From the NCBI RefSeq assembly GCF_009711165.2, contig NZ_WMID02000015.1:62001-126000 (forward strand): a DNA stretch of 64,000 nucleotides, in the 5' to 3' direction. The translations under genes were made by a program, and so were the position numbers. This DNA comes from Flavobacterium sp. MC2016-06 (GTDB lineage Bacteria > Bacteroidota > Bacteroidia > Flavobacteriales > Flavobacteriaceae). A model generated the notes under the pieces. The model saw nothing but the letters and a program-made list of their open reading frames with translations, was not told the DNA's origin and made no database searches. Positions 9,375 through 19,801 of the stretch are shown here, piece by piece (within the stretch, counting starts at the first letter, position 1; every line of letters begins with the position of its first letter).

Positions 9375-12300
9375 ATGAAAATATACAGACTCTTTCTATT
9401 TACAATGCTGGGTTTTGGTTCCATGAATTCTACCACTTTATGGGCGCAGGACGGCGATCAAATTCTAGACGGAATTGGCGAAACAGGATTAATTGCTCGT
9501 TACGTGTTTGACGGTGATGTAAAAGATTGGTCGCGTAACAATCTGCACGGAACTATTGAAGCATCAAAAATGAGGTTTGTAGCCGATGATAAATTTGGAA
9601 AAGTACTTTCATTATCAGCAGATAGTAAAGCTTTTGTAACACTTCCAGGTGACGCATTTGCTGGAGAAGAATCACTGAGTATTTCGGGATGGGTTTATTT
9701 ATTGTCTAATCAGCGCAATCAGCGTTTCTTTGATTTTGGAAAAAACAGTAAAGTACATTTTTTTGCAGCACCAACAGGAACCAAAGAAGATGCAGGTTTC
9801 CATACTGAAATTACGACACTCTCTGGAGAAAAATACAAAACAGACAGCCCCGTTTTAGAACTTAATAAATGGGTTCATATAGTAGTAGTTATAGATATAC
9901 CTTCAAAATCTTTAAATACCTATATCAATGGAGTTTTAGTAGGTTCAACTAAAGATATAAAATTAAAGCTAGATCAATTATTCGATATGAATTCGGGTAA
10001 AAATAATGCCTTAACTATAGGAAAATCAATTCTGCCAGAAGATCCTTTTTTAAATGCTAAACTGCATGATTTTAGACTTTACCGAATTCCTTTGACTGAA
10101 AAACAAGTTGGAAAAATTTATCACAACGCTTTAAAAGAAGAAGAAGTTGAAGAAGAAGAAGAACAGCCAACAGGCGATTTACAAAAGTTTCCTAAAACTA
10201 CGCCACAGCTCTATAATCAATATTTGACGAGTGTTTCAGATATAAAAGTAGAAACCGTAATTGGAGACCTTCCGAGATTACCGCGCTATGTAAAAGGAAC
10301 GTATGGAAATGGAATTGAAGGCCCAGAAGTTCGTGTAATTTGGCCTGCTCCAACAGATAACAGTTCTGTACTTAAGGCTGGACAATATATGGTAACCGGA
10401 ATTGTTTCGGGTACAGACTTAAAGCCAAAAGCAATTATTACCGTAAAAGATGCCAAAGAAGCTGCAACGCCAGAATTAAAGTTAAAAGCTTTCAATTTAG
10501 ATCAAGTTACATTAAACGCAGATCTTCACGGACACAATACAAAATTTATTGAAAACCGTGAAAAATTCATAAAAACCCTTGCTGAAACAAATCCAGATTC
10601 TTTCTTATACATGTTTCGCAATGCGTTTGGACAAAAACAGCCAGACAATGCAGAAGCGCTGGGAGTTTGGGATACTCAAGACACCAAATTGCGCGGCCAT
10701 GCAACGGGACATTACTTAACGGCAATTGCGCAGGCGTATGCAAGCACAGGCTATGACAGTGCATTGCATGAAAATTTTGCTAAAAAAATGGATTATATGG
10801 TCAATACTCTTTATCAATTGGCCCAAATGTCTGGACAACCAAGAGAAGCTGGAGGATTATACGTGTCAGATCCGACAGCCGTTCCCTTTGGGCCGGGTAA
10901 AGCAGCCTATGATTCAGATTTGAGCACAGAAGGTATTCGTACCGATTACTGGAACTGGGGTAAAGGATTTATAAGTGCTTATCCGCCAGATCAATTTATA
11001 ATGTTAGAAAAAGGTGCCAATTATGGCGGACAGAAAACTCAAATTTGGGCACCGTATTATACTTTACATAAAATTCTTGCCGGATTATTAGATGTTTACG
11101 AAGTGAGCGGTAACGAAAAAGCGCTTGAAATATCTAAAGGCATGGGAGATTGGGTCTATGCTCGAATGAAAAAACTGCCTAACGAAACCCTGATCAGCAT
11201 GTGGAACCGATATATCGCTGGAGAATTTGGCGGTATGAATGAAGTTATGGCGCGTCTTTACAGAATTACAAACGAAAAACGCTATCTAGAAGTTGCTCAG
11301 TTATTTGACAACATCAAAGTTTTTTATGGCGATGCAAAACATTCCAACGGATTGGCTAAAAACGTAGACACATTTCGCGGTTTACATGCCAACCAGCATA
11401 TTCCTCAAATTGTAGGTGCGCTAGAAATGTATCAAGACTCTAAAACTCCCGAATATTACCGTATTGCCGATAATTTTTGGTACAAAACTACCAATGATTA
11501 TATGTACAGTATTGGAGGAGTTGCCGGAGCAAGTAATCCTGCAAATGCAGAATGTTTTATCAGCCAGCCGTCAACAATTTATGAAAATGGATTCTCAGCA
11601 GGCGGACAAAACGAAACCTGCGCAACGTATAACATGCTGAAATTGACTAGTGATTTATTTCTTTTTGACCAGCGTGGCGAATTAATGGATTACTACGAGC
11701 GTGGTTTGTACAATCATATTCTAGCTTCTGTAGCCGAAAAAACGCCTGCAAATACGTATCATGTTCCATTACGTCCGGGTGCCATAAAACAATTTGGAAA
11801 TCCAAAAATGGATGGTTTTACCTGCTGTAACGGTACAGCGCTGGAAAGCAGTACTAAATTACAGAACTCTATTTATTTTAAAAGTATTGATAATCAAGCT
11901 TTGTATGTCAATCTTTATATTCCATCAACATTAACATGGAAAGAAAAAAATGTGACTATTGAACAAACAACTTCTTTTCCTAATGAAGATCATACGCTGT
12001 TAACAATCAAAGGCGAAGGAAAATTTGATCTTAATGTACGTGTACCACATTGGGCAACGAAAGGATTTTTTGTAAAAATAAATGGCAAAGACGAAAAAGT
12101 AAAAGCAGTTCCGGGAAGTTATCTTACTTTAAACCGCAAATGGAAAAACGGCGATACAATTGAATTGCGTATGCCTTTCCAATTTCACTTAGATCCTGTA
12201 ATGGATCAGGAAAACATTGCGAGTTTATTTTACGGACCAATTTTGCTGGCCGCGCAGGAAACAGAACCGCTTAAAGAATGGCGCAAAATAACCTTAGATG

Positions 12301-12431
12301 CAAAAGATTTAAGTAAAACCATAAAAGGAGATCCCGAAAAAATGGAGTTTGTTATTGATGGAGTTTCTTTTAAACCCTTTTATAATACCTACGGACGTCA
12401 TTCGGTTTATCTAGATGTTACTTTACAATAA
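9375..12431 (+). CDS. GH127/GH146 beta-L-arabinofuranosidase with LamG-like domain
   Basis: About 1018 residues from the ATG at 9375; an upstream in-frame TTG at 9369 adds only two residues. A signal peptide ends TTLWAQ. Residues about 38-250 form a LamG/concanavalin-like domain (LIARYVFDGDVKDWS, LHDFRLYRIPLTEKQ), then an EEEVEEEEEQ acidic linker and a bacterial Ig-like domain to about 360. The rest is the DUF1680/GH127 (alpha/alpha)6 domain. The zinc-cysteine active site is intact: Glu747 and Cys749 in NETCATYN, and Cys817-Cys818 in FTCCNGTALESS; Cys817 matches the nucleophile of Bifidobacterium HypBA1, and Glu726 is a candidate acid/base. HypBA1 removes beta-L-arabinofuranose from hydroxyproline-linked arabinosides. 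No T9SS tail, so probably periplasmic. First gene of a three-gene operon. Confidence 0.88.
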   Translation: MKIYRLFLFTMLGFGSMNSTTLWAQDGDQILDGIGETGLIARYVFDGDVKDWSRNNLHGTIEASKMRFVADDKFGKVLSLSADSKAFVTLPGDAFAGEESLSISGWVYLLSNQRNQRFFDFGKNSKVHFFAAPTGTKEDAGFHTEITTLSGEKYKTDSPVLELNKWVHIVVVIDIPSKSLNTYINGVLVGSTKDIKLKLDQLFDMNSGKNNALTIGKSILPEDPFLNAKLHDFRLYRIPLTEKQVGKIYHNALKEEEVEEEEEQPTGDLQKFPKTTPQLYNQYLTSVSDIKVETVIGDLPRLPRYVKGTYGNGIEGPEVRVIWPAPTDNSSVLKAGQYMVTGIVSGTDLKPKAIITVKDAKEAATPELKLKAFNLDQVTLNADLHGHNTKFIENREKFIKTLAETNPDSFLYMFRNAFGQKQPDNAEALGVWDTQDTKLRGHATGHYLTAIAQAYASTGYDSALHENFAKKMDYMVNTLYQLAQMSGQPREAGGLYVSDPTAVPFGPGKAAYDSDLSTEGIRTDYWNWGKGFISAYPPDQFIMLEKGANYGGQKTQIWAPYYTLHKILAGLLDVYEVSGNEKALEISKGMGDWVYARMKKLPNETLISMWNRYIAGEFGGMNEVMARLYRITNEKRYLEVAQLFDNIKVFYGDAKHSNGLAKNVDTFRGLHANQHIPQIVGALEMYQDSKTPEYYRIADNFWYKTTNDYMYSIGGVAGASNPANAECFISQPSTIYENGFSAGGQNETCATYNMLKLTSDLFLFDQRGELMDYYERGLYNHILASVAEKTPANTYHVPLRPGAIKQFGNPKMDGFTCCNGTALESSTKLQNSIYFKSIDNQALYVNLYIPSTLTWKEKNVTIEQTTSFPNEDHTLLTIKGEGKFDLNVRVPHWATKGFFVKINGKDEKVKAVPGSYLTLNRKWKNGDTIELRMPFQFHLDPVMDQENIASLFYGPILLAAQETEPLKEWRKITLDAKDLSKTIKGDPEKMEFVIDGVSFKPFYNTYGRHSVYLDVTLQ

Positions 12432-12473
12432 TTGGAAATAAGAGATTATAACAAAAGCAAAAACAAATTTAAG

Positions 12474-15176
12474 ATGCATAAAACAAAGATGGGAATTAAA
12501 AAATATAGACTTGGTTTATTATTATTTTTGGGATGTACAATAAGTATTCAAGCGCAAGACTATTGGAGTAGAATTGAACAAAAGAAACCTACTTTGGGAA
12601 TTGCGGAAGTATATCAAAAATACAGCACACCTCTTTTTCAATTAAAATTAGTAAAAGCATCACAGACCGTTGCAGGTTTAAGACCCAATAAAAATCTAAG
12701 TTTTGATTTTACGCCCAGCGATAGATTGGAAATTAGAGACAAAGACGGCTTGTATCATTTAGGCGATATTAATTTAAGAATTAAAGAAGGAAATGCCGAT
12801 TGGAAAAGTTATTCGACAGCCGCAAAACGTGCTGCCATTACACCTTTAGAAACTTCTGCAACAGTTTTGGCAGCAGCAGATTTAGCCAACACCTTACCAA
12901 GTGATATTCCGGTAACGATAAAACGTTATTACGAAATTGACGGCGGAGAATTGGTAATGCGATTTGAAATTACCAATAAATCAAACAGCAATATTGAAAT
13001 TGGAGCCTTAGGAATTCCAATGGTTTTTAATAACATTTTAGAGGGCAAATCACTTAACGAAACACACGCTCAAAATGTATTTTTTGATCCTTACATTGGT
13101 ATGGATGCAGGATATTTAGAAGTAAAAAGATTAAGCGGAGAAGGATCTGCCTTATTAGTATTGCCAAAAGAAAACATGGCTTTTGAAGCCTATCGTCCAT
13201 TATTAGATGATCCAACACCAAGAAGTATTGTTTTTGAAGGTTTCCATGAATGGATGGTCTACAGTAAAGCCTATGCAGAAAACGAATGGAAAAATGCACA
13301 GCAATGGAACGCGCCAACTTCTTTGATCTTAAAACCAAAAGAATCTAAAAACTTTTCTTTAAAATTAGTACTTTCAGATGGAATAGAAGACATTCAAAAT
13401 ACACTTGTAAAAGAAGCACTTCCAGTAGCGACAAGTGTTCCCGGATATGTATTGCCACAAGATATTAAATCACAGTTATTTTTAAACTATAAAAGTGATG
13501 TAGCTTCCTTTGAAATTGAACCAAAAGGAGCACTTCAAATAAAAGAAGATGGAAAAACACCAAAAGGATTAAAAAAATATGCTGTACAAGGTGTAAAATG
13601 GGGTCGTGCCAGATTAACAATCAATTACAAAGACGGCGTAAAACAAACCATAAATTATAAAGTAATCAAACCTGAAAATGAAGTTATTAAAGACTTTGGA
13701 CATTTCTTAACTACCGAACAATGGTTTGATAAACCAGATTCTATTTTCAAAAGAAATCCTTCAGTAATTAGTTACGATTACGAAACTAAAAAACAATTAA
13801 CGCAAGACAGCAGAGCTTGGGTTGCGGGTTTAAGTGACGAAGGCGGAGCAGGAGGATGGCTGGCAGCGATTATGAAACAACACATTCAGCCCGATAAAGA
13901 AGAAATTAAAAAATTAGAACAATTTGTAGCTAAAACACTTTGGGGGAATATTCAATACAGCGAAGGTAAAAACAAATACGGCGTTAAAAAAAGCGTTTTT
14001 TATTACGAGCCAGACTCTCTGCCAAAAGGAACCTACAGTAAAGACATCGATTACAGCACTTGGGCAGCTTGGAAACATAAAGATGCCAATGATCCCGGAA
14101 GATCGTATAATTACCCTCACGTAGCTGCAGCCTATTGGACATTGTACCGATTAGCAAGATATAATAAAGATTTAGTAGATAATAAACCTTGGGATTGGTA
14201 TATTAAACAAGCTTATTATACTTCAATCGCAATGGTAGAACAAGCGCCTTATTATGCGCAGTTTGGGCAAATGGAAGGATCTGTATTTTTGTTAATTTTA
14301 GAAGATTTGAAAAACGAAAATCTTACCGAAATGTCGTCCAATTTAGAAGCAAAAATGAAAGACAGAGCCAACCATTGGAAAGCACTTGATTATCCTTTTG
14401 GAAGTGAAATGCCTTGGGATTCAACAGGTCAGGAAGAAGTATATATGTGGTCTGATTATTTTGGTTACGATGAAAAAGCAGATGTTACCTTAAATGCAAT
14501 TTTAGCTTATATGCCAACAATGCCACACTGGGCGTATAACGGAAATGCGCGCAGGTATTGGGATTTCTTATACGGCGGAAAATTATCAAGAGTAGAACGT
14601 CAGATACATCATTATGGATCTTCGTTGAATGCGATACCCGTTTTAAAACAATACAGAAAAAAATCAGATGATTTGTATTTATTAAAAGTAGGTTATGGCG
14701 GTCTTTTAGGCGGAATCTCAAACATTACCGAAGACGGATTTGGCCCAGCAGCATTTCACTCGTATCCAACAGAATTAAGAATTGATTATATATCTGGAGA
14801 TTATGGTTCTGGTTTTTATGGTTATGCTGTAAACACTGCAACTTACATTACAAAAGAAGAAGATTTAGGCTGGCTGGCTTTTGGTGGAAATATCACTACA
14901 AAAGGCGATTTAGTACAAGTAAAAATAACCACTGCTGCAAAATCTAAAATATTTATTACTCCAAAAAAATTATGGATAACTTTAGACGCAGGAACTTTTG
15001 ATACCGTTACCTATAATACTAAAACAGATGAGGTAGAAATCACTTTGAGTGCAGCAAATGAGTTTACTCCAAATGCTTATTTAAGAGTAAATCAAGATAT
15101 TAAACTGCCGTACACAAAAGTTAGAGGCGCTTATGAAATACCGCTTCAAAAGAAAAGTATTCAAATAAAATTATAA
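12474..15176 (+). CDS. DUF5695-like exported protein, candidate glycoside hydrolase
   Basis: About 900 residues. The frame is open from a TTG at 12432, but ATG codons at 12474 or 12489 place the signal peptide (MGIKKYRLGLLLFLGCTIS to QAQ) properly; I chose 12474. The N-terminal half is beta-rich (FEITNKSNSNIEIGALGIP), and the C-terminal half looks like an alpha/alpha toroid with aromatic-rich helices (YNYPHVAAAYWTLYRLARY, MWSDYFGYDEKADVTL, MPHWAYNGNARRYWDF). It resembles DUF5695 proteins, which to my knowledge have no settled activity. Candidate acidic residues lie in SDEGGAGG, PWDSTGQEE and SEMPWD, but I cannot assign a catalytic pair. It lies 42 bp after GH127 and 6 bp before GH42, so it is surely co-transcribed and likely acts on the same arabinose/galactose-bearing glycan. 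Confidence 0.7.
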   Translation: MHKTKMGIKKYRLGLLLFLGCTISIQAQDYWSRIEQKKPTLGIAEVYQKYSTPLFQLKLVKASQTVAGLRPNKNLSFDFTPSDRLEIRDKDGLYHLGDINLRIKEGNADWKSYSTAAKRAAITPLETSATVLAAADLANTLPSDIPVTIKRYYEIDGGELVMRFEITNKSNSNIEIGALGIPMVFNNILEGKSLNETHAQNVFFDPYIGMDAGYLEVKRLSGEGSALLVLPKENMAFEAYRPLLDDPTPRSIVFEGFHEWMVYSKAYAENEWKNAQQWNAPTSLILKPKESKNFSLKLVLSDGIEDIQNTLVKEALPVATSVPGYVLPQDIKSQLFLNYKSDVASFEIEPKGALQIKEDGKTPKGLKKYAVQGVKWGRARLTINYKDGVKQTINYKVIKPENEVIKDFGHFLTTEQWFDKPDSIFKRNPSVISYDYETKKQLTQDSRAWVAGLSDEGGAGGWLAAIMKQHIQPDKEEIKKLEQFVAKTLWGNIQYSEGKNKYGVKKSVFYYEPDSLPKGTYSKDIDYSTWAAWKHKDANDPGRSYNYPHVAAAYWTLYRLARYNKDLVDNKPWDWYIKQAYYTSIAMVEQAPYYAQFGQMEGSVFLLILEDLKNENLTEMSSNLEAKMKDRANHWKALDYPFGSEMPWDSTGQEEVYMWSDYFGYDEKADVTLNAILAYMPTMPHWAYNGNARRYWDFLYGGKLSRVERQIHHYGSSLNAIPVLKQYRKKSDDLYLLKVGYGGLLGGISNITEDGFGPAAFHSYPTELRIDYISGDYGSGFYGYAVNTATYITKEEDLGWLAFGGNITTKGDLVQVKITTAAKSKIFITPKKLWITLDAGTFDTVTYNTKTDEVEITLSAANEFTPNAYLRVNQDIKLPYTKVRGAYEIPLQKKSIQIKL

Positions 15177-15182
15177 TATGGA

Positions 15183-17285
15183 ATGAAGCAAAGATCAAAA
15201 ACACACTTCTTAAAAAAAATAGGGTTTATTTTATTGGGACTACTGTTTAGTTTAAATACAGCTGCTCAAAAATTTGATCATTATTTTCCCAAAAAAGATC
15301 TTACCACAGTAGGAGTTTACTATTATCCAGAACATTGGGATGAAAGTCAATGGGATCGTGACTTGAAAAAAATTGCCGAAATGGGTTTTGAATTTACCCA
15401 TTTTGGAGAATTTGCTTGGGCACAACTAGAACCTCAAGAAGGAGTTTATGATTTTAAATGGCTCGATAAAGCGGTTGAAATTGCGGTAAAATATAAATTA
15501 AAAATTGTCATGTGCACCTCGACAGCAACGCCACCTGTCTGGCTTACCCGCAAGCATCCCGATATTCTAGCTACTTATGAAGATGGTACAAAAACCGATC
15601 ACGGTTCTAGACAGCACGCGTCATTTTCAAGCAACTATTATCGAACGTATTCGATGAAAATGATTGAACAATTGGCAAAAAAATATGGCAATAATAAAAA
15701 CATAATAGGGTGGCAGGTTGATAATGAACCGGCACGTTTTCTGGATTATGGTCAAGATGCACAACAACGCTACCGTAATTGGTTAAAAGAAAAATATAAA
15801 ACAATTGACGCCTTAAATCAGGCTTGGGGAAATAATTTTTGGAGCGGAACCTATTCTGATTTTAATCAAATTAATATACCGTTGCACAAAGAATGGGGAA
15901 TGAATTTACATTCTCAATTAGATCATTATCGATTTGCCGATGAGGAAACGGCCACTTTTCTAGATGCGCAAGCCGTTACAATCCGCAAATATGCAAGCAA
16001 AGACCAATGGATAACCTCTAATTACAGATCCAATTATAATGAAAGTTTCGTTGGAATGAGCAAAGAACTAGATTTTGACTGCTACACACGATATTTGGTT
16101 TATGGATCAAGTTTAGGAATAGGTTCACAAGGCTATCGCTTAGGAGATTACACCAGCATTGGAATGTCAAATGATTTTTTTCGTCCATTAAAAGGCATGT
16201 ATGGCTGTATGGAGTTACAGCCGGGACAAGTCAATTGGGGAAGTATAAATCCGCAGCCAATGCCGGGAAGTGTTCGTATGTGGCTTTGGCATGTTTTTGC
16301 AGGAGGAAGTAAATTTGAATGTACCTACCGTTTTCGTGCGCCTTTGTATGGTTATGAGCAATTTCATTACGGAATCGTTGGAACAGATGGCGTTACACCA
16401 ACTCCAGGCGGTTTAGAATTTAGTCAGTTTATTAAAGAAATCAATACATTACGACAAAAATATGATTCGAATGCAGGATTACCAGATGACTATTTAAAGC
16501 GTAAAACCGCAATATTATTTAATGGTGATAATGTTATGGGAATCGAATTAAATAAGCAGACCAAAGAGTGGAATACGATACAACATTTTTTAAAATATTA
16601 TAAAGCTTCAAAGTCTTTTGGCGCACCGGTTGATTTTGTTCAGGATGAGGCTGATTTCTCCAATTATCCTTTTTTAATTGTTCCTGCTTATCAGATGATT
16701 GACCAAAAAATGATTGATAAATTAACGGCATATGCTAAAAACGGCGGCAACTTAATATTGAGCTGCAGGTCTGGAATTCAAAATCGTCAAGGGCATCTTT
16801 GGGAAGCAAAATTTTATGAACCAATGTGGGATTTAATTGGTTCTCAAATAGAATCTTATGATTTGTTAATGCCGCAATCTCCGGGTATAATAAAGTTTAA
16901 TAATCAGGATTTTCCATGGACAAGCTGGGGAGATTTATTAAAACCTAATAAAGAAACTGAAGTTTGGGCTACTTATGGAAGTGAATTTTATGCAGGAAAA
17001 GCAGCCGTTATTTCTCGCGATTTAGGCAAAGGAACCGTAACGTATATTGGTGTAGATTCAAAAGATGGAGAACTTGAAAAACAAGTTTTAAGAAAATTAT
17101 ATCAAAAACAAAAGGCTCCAATAGAGGATTATCCAGAAGGAGTTATGATTGATTATCGAGATGGATTTGGTATTGCGGTCAATTATTCAGATAAAATATA
17201 CGAAATCAATTTGCCAAAAAATGCCAAAATCATTATTGGAACTAAAGCAATCAAAACGGCTGACGTTCTAGTGTGGAAGTATTAA
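15183..17285 (+). CDS. GH42 family glycosidase (beta-galactosidase/alpha-L-arabinopyranosidase type)
   Basis: 700 residues with a signal peptide ending NTAAQ. The GH42 TIM barrel starts at VGVYYYPEHWDESQWDRDL. The acid/base is Glu182 in WQVDNEPARF and the nucleophile Glu344 in MELQPGQVNWG. A trimerization-type domain (LTAYAKNGGNLILSC, about 420-620) and a short C-terminal beta domain follow. GH42 enzymes release beta-galactose and sometimes alpha-L-arabinopyranose, both found in plant arabinogalactan side chains. The start ATG is 6 bp past the previous stop. A strong terminator follows at 17351. Most GH42 enzymes are cytoplasmic; the signal peptide here indicates periplasmic action. Confidence 0.88.
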   Translation: MKQRSKTHFLKKIGFILLGLLFSLNTAAQKFDHYFPKKDLTTVGVYYYPEHWDESQWDRDLKKIAEMGFEFTHFGEFAWAQLEPQEGVYDFKWLDKAVEIAVKYKLKIVMCTSTATPPVWLTRKHPDILATYEDGTKTDHGSRQHASFSSNYYRTYSMKMIEQLAKKYGNNKNIIGWQVDNEPARFLDYGQDAQQRYRNWLKEKYKTIDALNQAWGNNFWSGTYSDFNQINIPLHKEWGMNLHSQLDHYRFADEETATFLDAQAVTIRKYASKDQWITSNYRSNYNESFVGMSKELDFDCYTRYLVYGSSLGIGSQGYRLGDYTSIGMSNDFFRPLKGMYGCMELQPGQVNWGSINPQPMPGSVRMWLWHVFAGGSKFECTYRFRAPLYGYEQFHYGIVGTDGVTPTPGGLEFSQFIKEINTLRQKYDSNAGLPDDYLKRKTAILFNGDNVMGIELNKQTKEWNTIQHFLKYYKASKSFGAPVDFVQDEADFSNYPFLIVPAYQMIDQKMIDKLTAYAKNGGNLILSCRSGIQNRQGHLWEAKFYEPMWDLIGSQIESYDLLMPQSPGIIKFNNQDFPWTSWGDLLKPNKETEVWATYGSEFYAGKAAVISRDLGKGTVTYIGVDSKDGELEKQVLRKLYQKQKAPIEDYPEGVMIDYRDGFGIAVNYSDKIYEINLPKNAKIIIGTKAIKTADVLVWKY

Positions 17286-17350
17286 AAAGAAAATCATTCA
17301 GATAAAAATTCACTAACTCTTGATTGAGCCGAGAGTTAGCGTTGGTTTGT

Positions 17351-17390
17351 AACAAGGGCAATATTAAGTGAATTGCCCTTGTTCTTTTTT
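17351..17390 (+). terminator. Intrinsic terminator ending the GH127-DUF5695-GH42 operon
   Basis: Perfect 12-bp arms AACAAGGGCAAT (17351-17362) and ATTGCCCTTGTT (17372-17383), then CTTTTTT. It lies 66 bp past the GH42 stop and separates that operon from the GH43-GH97 pair. Confidence 0.88.
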
Positions 17391-17430
17391 AGCAATAATA
17401 ACCAGCTAGTCTAATTCAAAAAAAATATTC

Positions 17431-17568
17431 AACACATAGAAACATAGATTTTTTTTAATAGCAGTATACAAAAAAGAAACTCATTTCTTTCACATAAGTA
17501 GCTATGTGTGTTTGAGATAAGTGAAACGTTTTTTTTCATACTAATAAAATCTATGTTCCCATGTGTTT
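17431..17568. repeat. Interspersed 'ACACATAGAAACATAG' inverted element
   Basis: AACACATAGAAACATAG at the left end faces CTATGTTCCCATGTGTTT at the right end (17551-17568), with a centre containing AGTGAAACG. The same arm-centre plan is seen in two tandem copies at 56578-56876, and a single arm occurs near 29342-29360. It is a small non-coding intergenic repeat family. The spacer between the GH42 terminator and GH43 is otherwise empty. Confidence 0.7.
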
Positions 17569-17608
17569 AAAAAAAATAAACCCAACACACATAAATAATA
17601 CTATTATA

Positions 17609-19774
17609 ATGATAAAAAAGAACCTGTTTTTTGTTCACTATTTACTGTTTTTTATAGTAAACGGTTTTGCACAAGAAAAAGTAAATGTTACGATGTCTAA
17701 TGCTGGAAATCCAGTTTTACCTGGATATTTTGCAGATCCAACCATTAAAAAATTCGGAGACATTTATTATATCTATGCCACAACAGATAACGAAATGCTC
17801 GCCTCTGGAGCACCAACAGTCTGGTACAGTAAAGATTTAAAAAATTGGTACAATCATATCATGGAAATTCCATCCTTTACAGCAAAACCCATTACCAATT
17901 TTTGGGCGCCGGATATTGTTGTCGGAAATGACGGTAAATACTATTTGTATTTTGGAAACTGCGAAATAGGCTGTAATATTTACGGTTACGTATCAGACAC
18001 GCCAATTGGTCCGTGGAAAAAATTAGACGAAAATGACGTACCCGTAATTTCCAACGGATATCCAAGAGAAGGATTTCCATCGCTCGATGCACAATTTTTT
18101 AGAGATACAGACGGTAAAATATACAGTTATTGGGGAACTTGGGTACACTACAATGGCGGATATGCCGTAGGAGAATTGAATAGCATTACGATGAAAGACA
18201 TGTCTAATTCTAAAAACATTCCGTTAAGTCAAACTCCAGCACCTTTTGAAGCCGCTTATATGATGAAAAAAGGGAATAAATATATTTTAATGTATTCTGG
18301 TGCCTCTTGTCACGACGAAACGTATAATGTGAGATATTCGTATGGAGATTCGCCTTACGGACCTTTTAAAGAAGGACCCAATAACCCAATTTTAAGTACT
18401 ACAGAAGATAAAACAACGCACGGTCCAGGGCATCATTCTGTGCTAGAAGATGGAAACGACTATTACATTGTATATCATAAACACGATTATCCAATGACAC
18501 GCGGCGGACTTGCAAGACAAGTTTGCATTGACAAAATGATTTTCGAAAATGATTCAACTATAAAAGCTGTAATTCCTACTGCAAAAGGTATCGGAAAGAT
18601 TGTAAAATCTGAAGTTCCAGAAAATATTACGCTTAATGCCAAAGCAACGGCATCTTCTTATTATCATTTACAATCTTTAGAATACGATTACAAATACCAG
18701 CCTAGTTTTGCCACAGACGATAACAATGCCACAATGTGGAAAGCAGGAAATAATTCTTTCCCGCAAGATTTAACGTTAGATTTAGGAAGTGTAAAAGAAA
18801 TAAAAAGAATAATGACCCAATTTGAGTTTGCGAGTTATTATTATCAATATACTTTAGAATATTCTAAAGACGGTAAAACTTGGGAATTGTATGCCGATAA
18901 ATCAAAAAATCGTACTGCAGGAAGTCCAATGATTGATGATAAATCCGTATCGGCACGTTTTCTAAAATTAAAAGTATTGGGAACAGAAAAAACGGGGCTT
19001 TATGCCGCAGTTTGGAACATAAAAGTGTACAGTTCTTTGTTTGAAATTCCACTGCAATTAGAAAACAAAAAATCAACTATAGAACCTTCCGTTGCAAGTG
19101 CTCATAAAATGCTTTTAGATCTTGATGTCAATTCTGAAAAATACAACAGCAGCTTAACTAGTATTCCTAATAAAGGAACGCTGGGCGGTATTTTTACCAA
19201 AACAGGCGAGGTTAGTATTTCTTGGGATAAAGAAGATAAAATTAAAGCAGTTAATTTTAAAAATGGCGCTTTAATACTCAATAAACCAACGCCCAAAAGT
19301 CTGGCTTGGAATGGTTCTTACTCTGTTGCAACATGGGTAAAAAATCCAGAAGTGGACAAAGAAGGAGAAGTTTTGGCCTCATGGTGCGACCGATCTAAAT
19401 ACAATTTGGCTAATTCTTATAATGCATTGGCATACAATAGTGGTCATTATGGTGCTGCGCCACATTTAGACGGTCATTTTGATATGAAATATAACAAAGT
19501 TCCCGAACAAAATAAATGGCATTATCATGTTTTAACTTTTGATGGAGTAGTAGAGAAAATATATGTAGACGGCGTACTGGATAATGCTCAAAATATGATG
19601 TTATCATCGGCAGTAGAAAATGCTAAAATCATCATTGGAGCTTCAGATATAGGAGAAAATTATTCTGGTCTAATGGCTTCTTTAAAAATGTATGATTATG
19701 CACTCAGCAAAGAAGAATTAATCGACCTTATGAAAAAATCGGCACCAAAAGCTACAAAAGAACCTTCTAAATAA
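17609..19774 (+). CDS. GH43 glycosidase with F5/8 type C and LamG-like domains
   Basis: 721 residues from the ATG at 17609. An in-frame ATG at 17561 lies inside the repeat and would bury the signal peptide (MIKKNLFFVHYLLFFIVNGF), so it is rejected. The five-bladed propeller has GH43 hallmarks: base Asp43 in FADPTI, Asp160 in SLDAQFF, acid Glu214 in PFEAAYMM and a GPGHHS motif. Residues about 350-465 are an F5/8 type C (discoidin) domain (LDLGSVKEIKRIMTQF), and about 510-710 a LamG-like domain (YVDGVLDNAQ). GH43 enzymes of this build are mostly alpha-L-arabinofuranosidases, xylosidases or exo-beta-1,3-galactanases; which applies here cannot be read from sequence. It is followed after 27 bp by GH97, so the two form an operon. 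Confidence 0.85.
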   Translation: MIKKNLFFVHYLLFFIVNGFAQEKVNVTMSNAGNPVLPGYFADPTIKKFGDIYYIYATTDNEMLASGAPTVWYSKDLKNWYNHIMEIPSFTAKPITNFWAPDIVVGNDGKYYLYFGNCEIGCNIYGYVSDTPIGPWKKLDENDVPVISNGYPREGFPSLDAQFFRDTDGKIYSYWGTWVHYNGGYAVGELNSITMKDMSNSKNIPLSQTPAPFEAAYMMKKGNKYILMYSGASCHDETYNVRYSYGDSPYGPFKEGPNNPILSTTEDKTTHGPGHHSVLEDGNDYYIVYHKHDYPMTRGGLARQVCIDKMIFENDSTIKAVIPTAKGIGKIVKSEVPENITLNAKATASSYYHLQSLEYDYKYQPSFATDDNNATMWKAGNNSFPQDLTLDLGSVKEIKRIMTQFEFASYYYQYTLEYSKDGKTWELYADKSKNRTAGSPMIDDKSVSARFLKLKVLGTEKTGLYAAVWNIKVYSSLFEIPLQLENKKSTIEPSVASAHKMLLDLDVNSEKYNSSLTSIPNKGTLGGIFTKTGEVSISWDKEDKIKAVNFKNGALILNKPTPKSLAWNGSYSVATWVKNPEVDKEGEVLASWCDRSKYNLANSYNALAYNSGHYGAAPHLDGHFDMKYNKVPEQNKWHYHVLTFDGVVEKIYVDGVLDNAQNMMLSSAVENAKIIIGASDIGENYSGLMASLKMYDYALSKEELIDLMKKSAPKATKEPSK

Positions 19775-19801
19775 ATAGTGTTTAAATAATAGAATTCGAA
19801 A

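Noticed and set aside
17561..17608. Earlier ATG for the GH43 gene
   Set aside because: It falls in the ACACATAGAAACATAG repeat and puts 16 polar residues ahead of the signal peptide.
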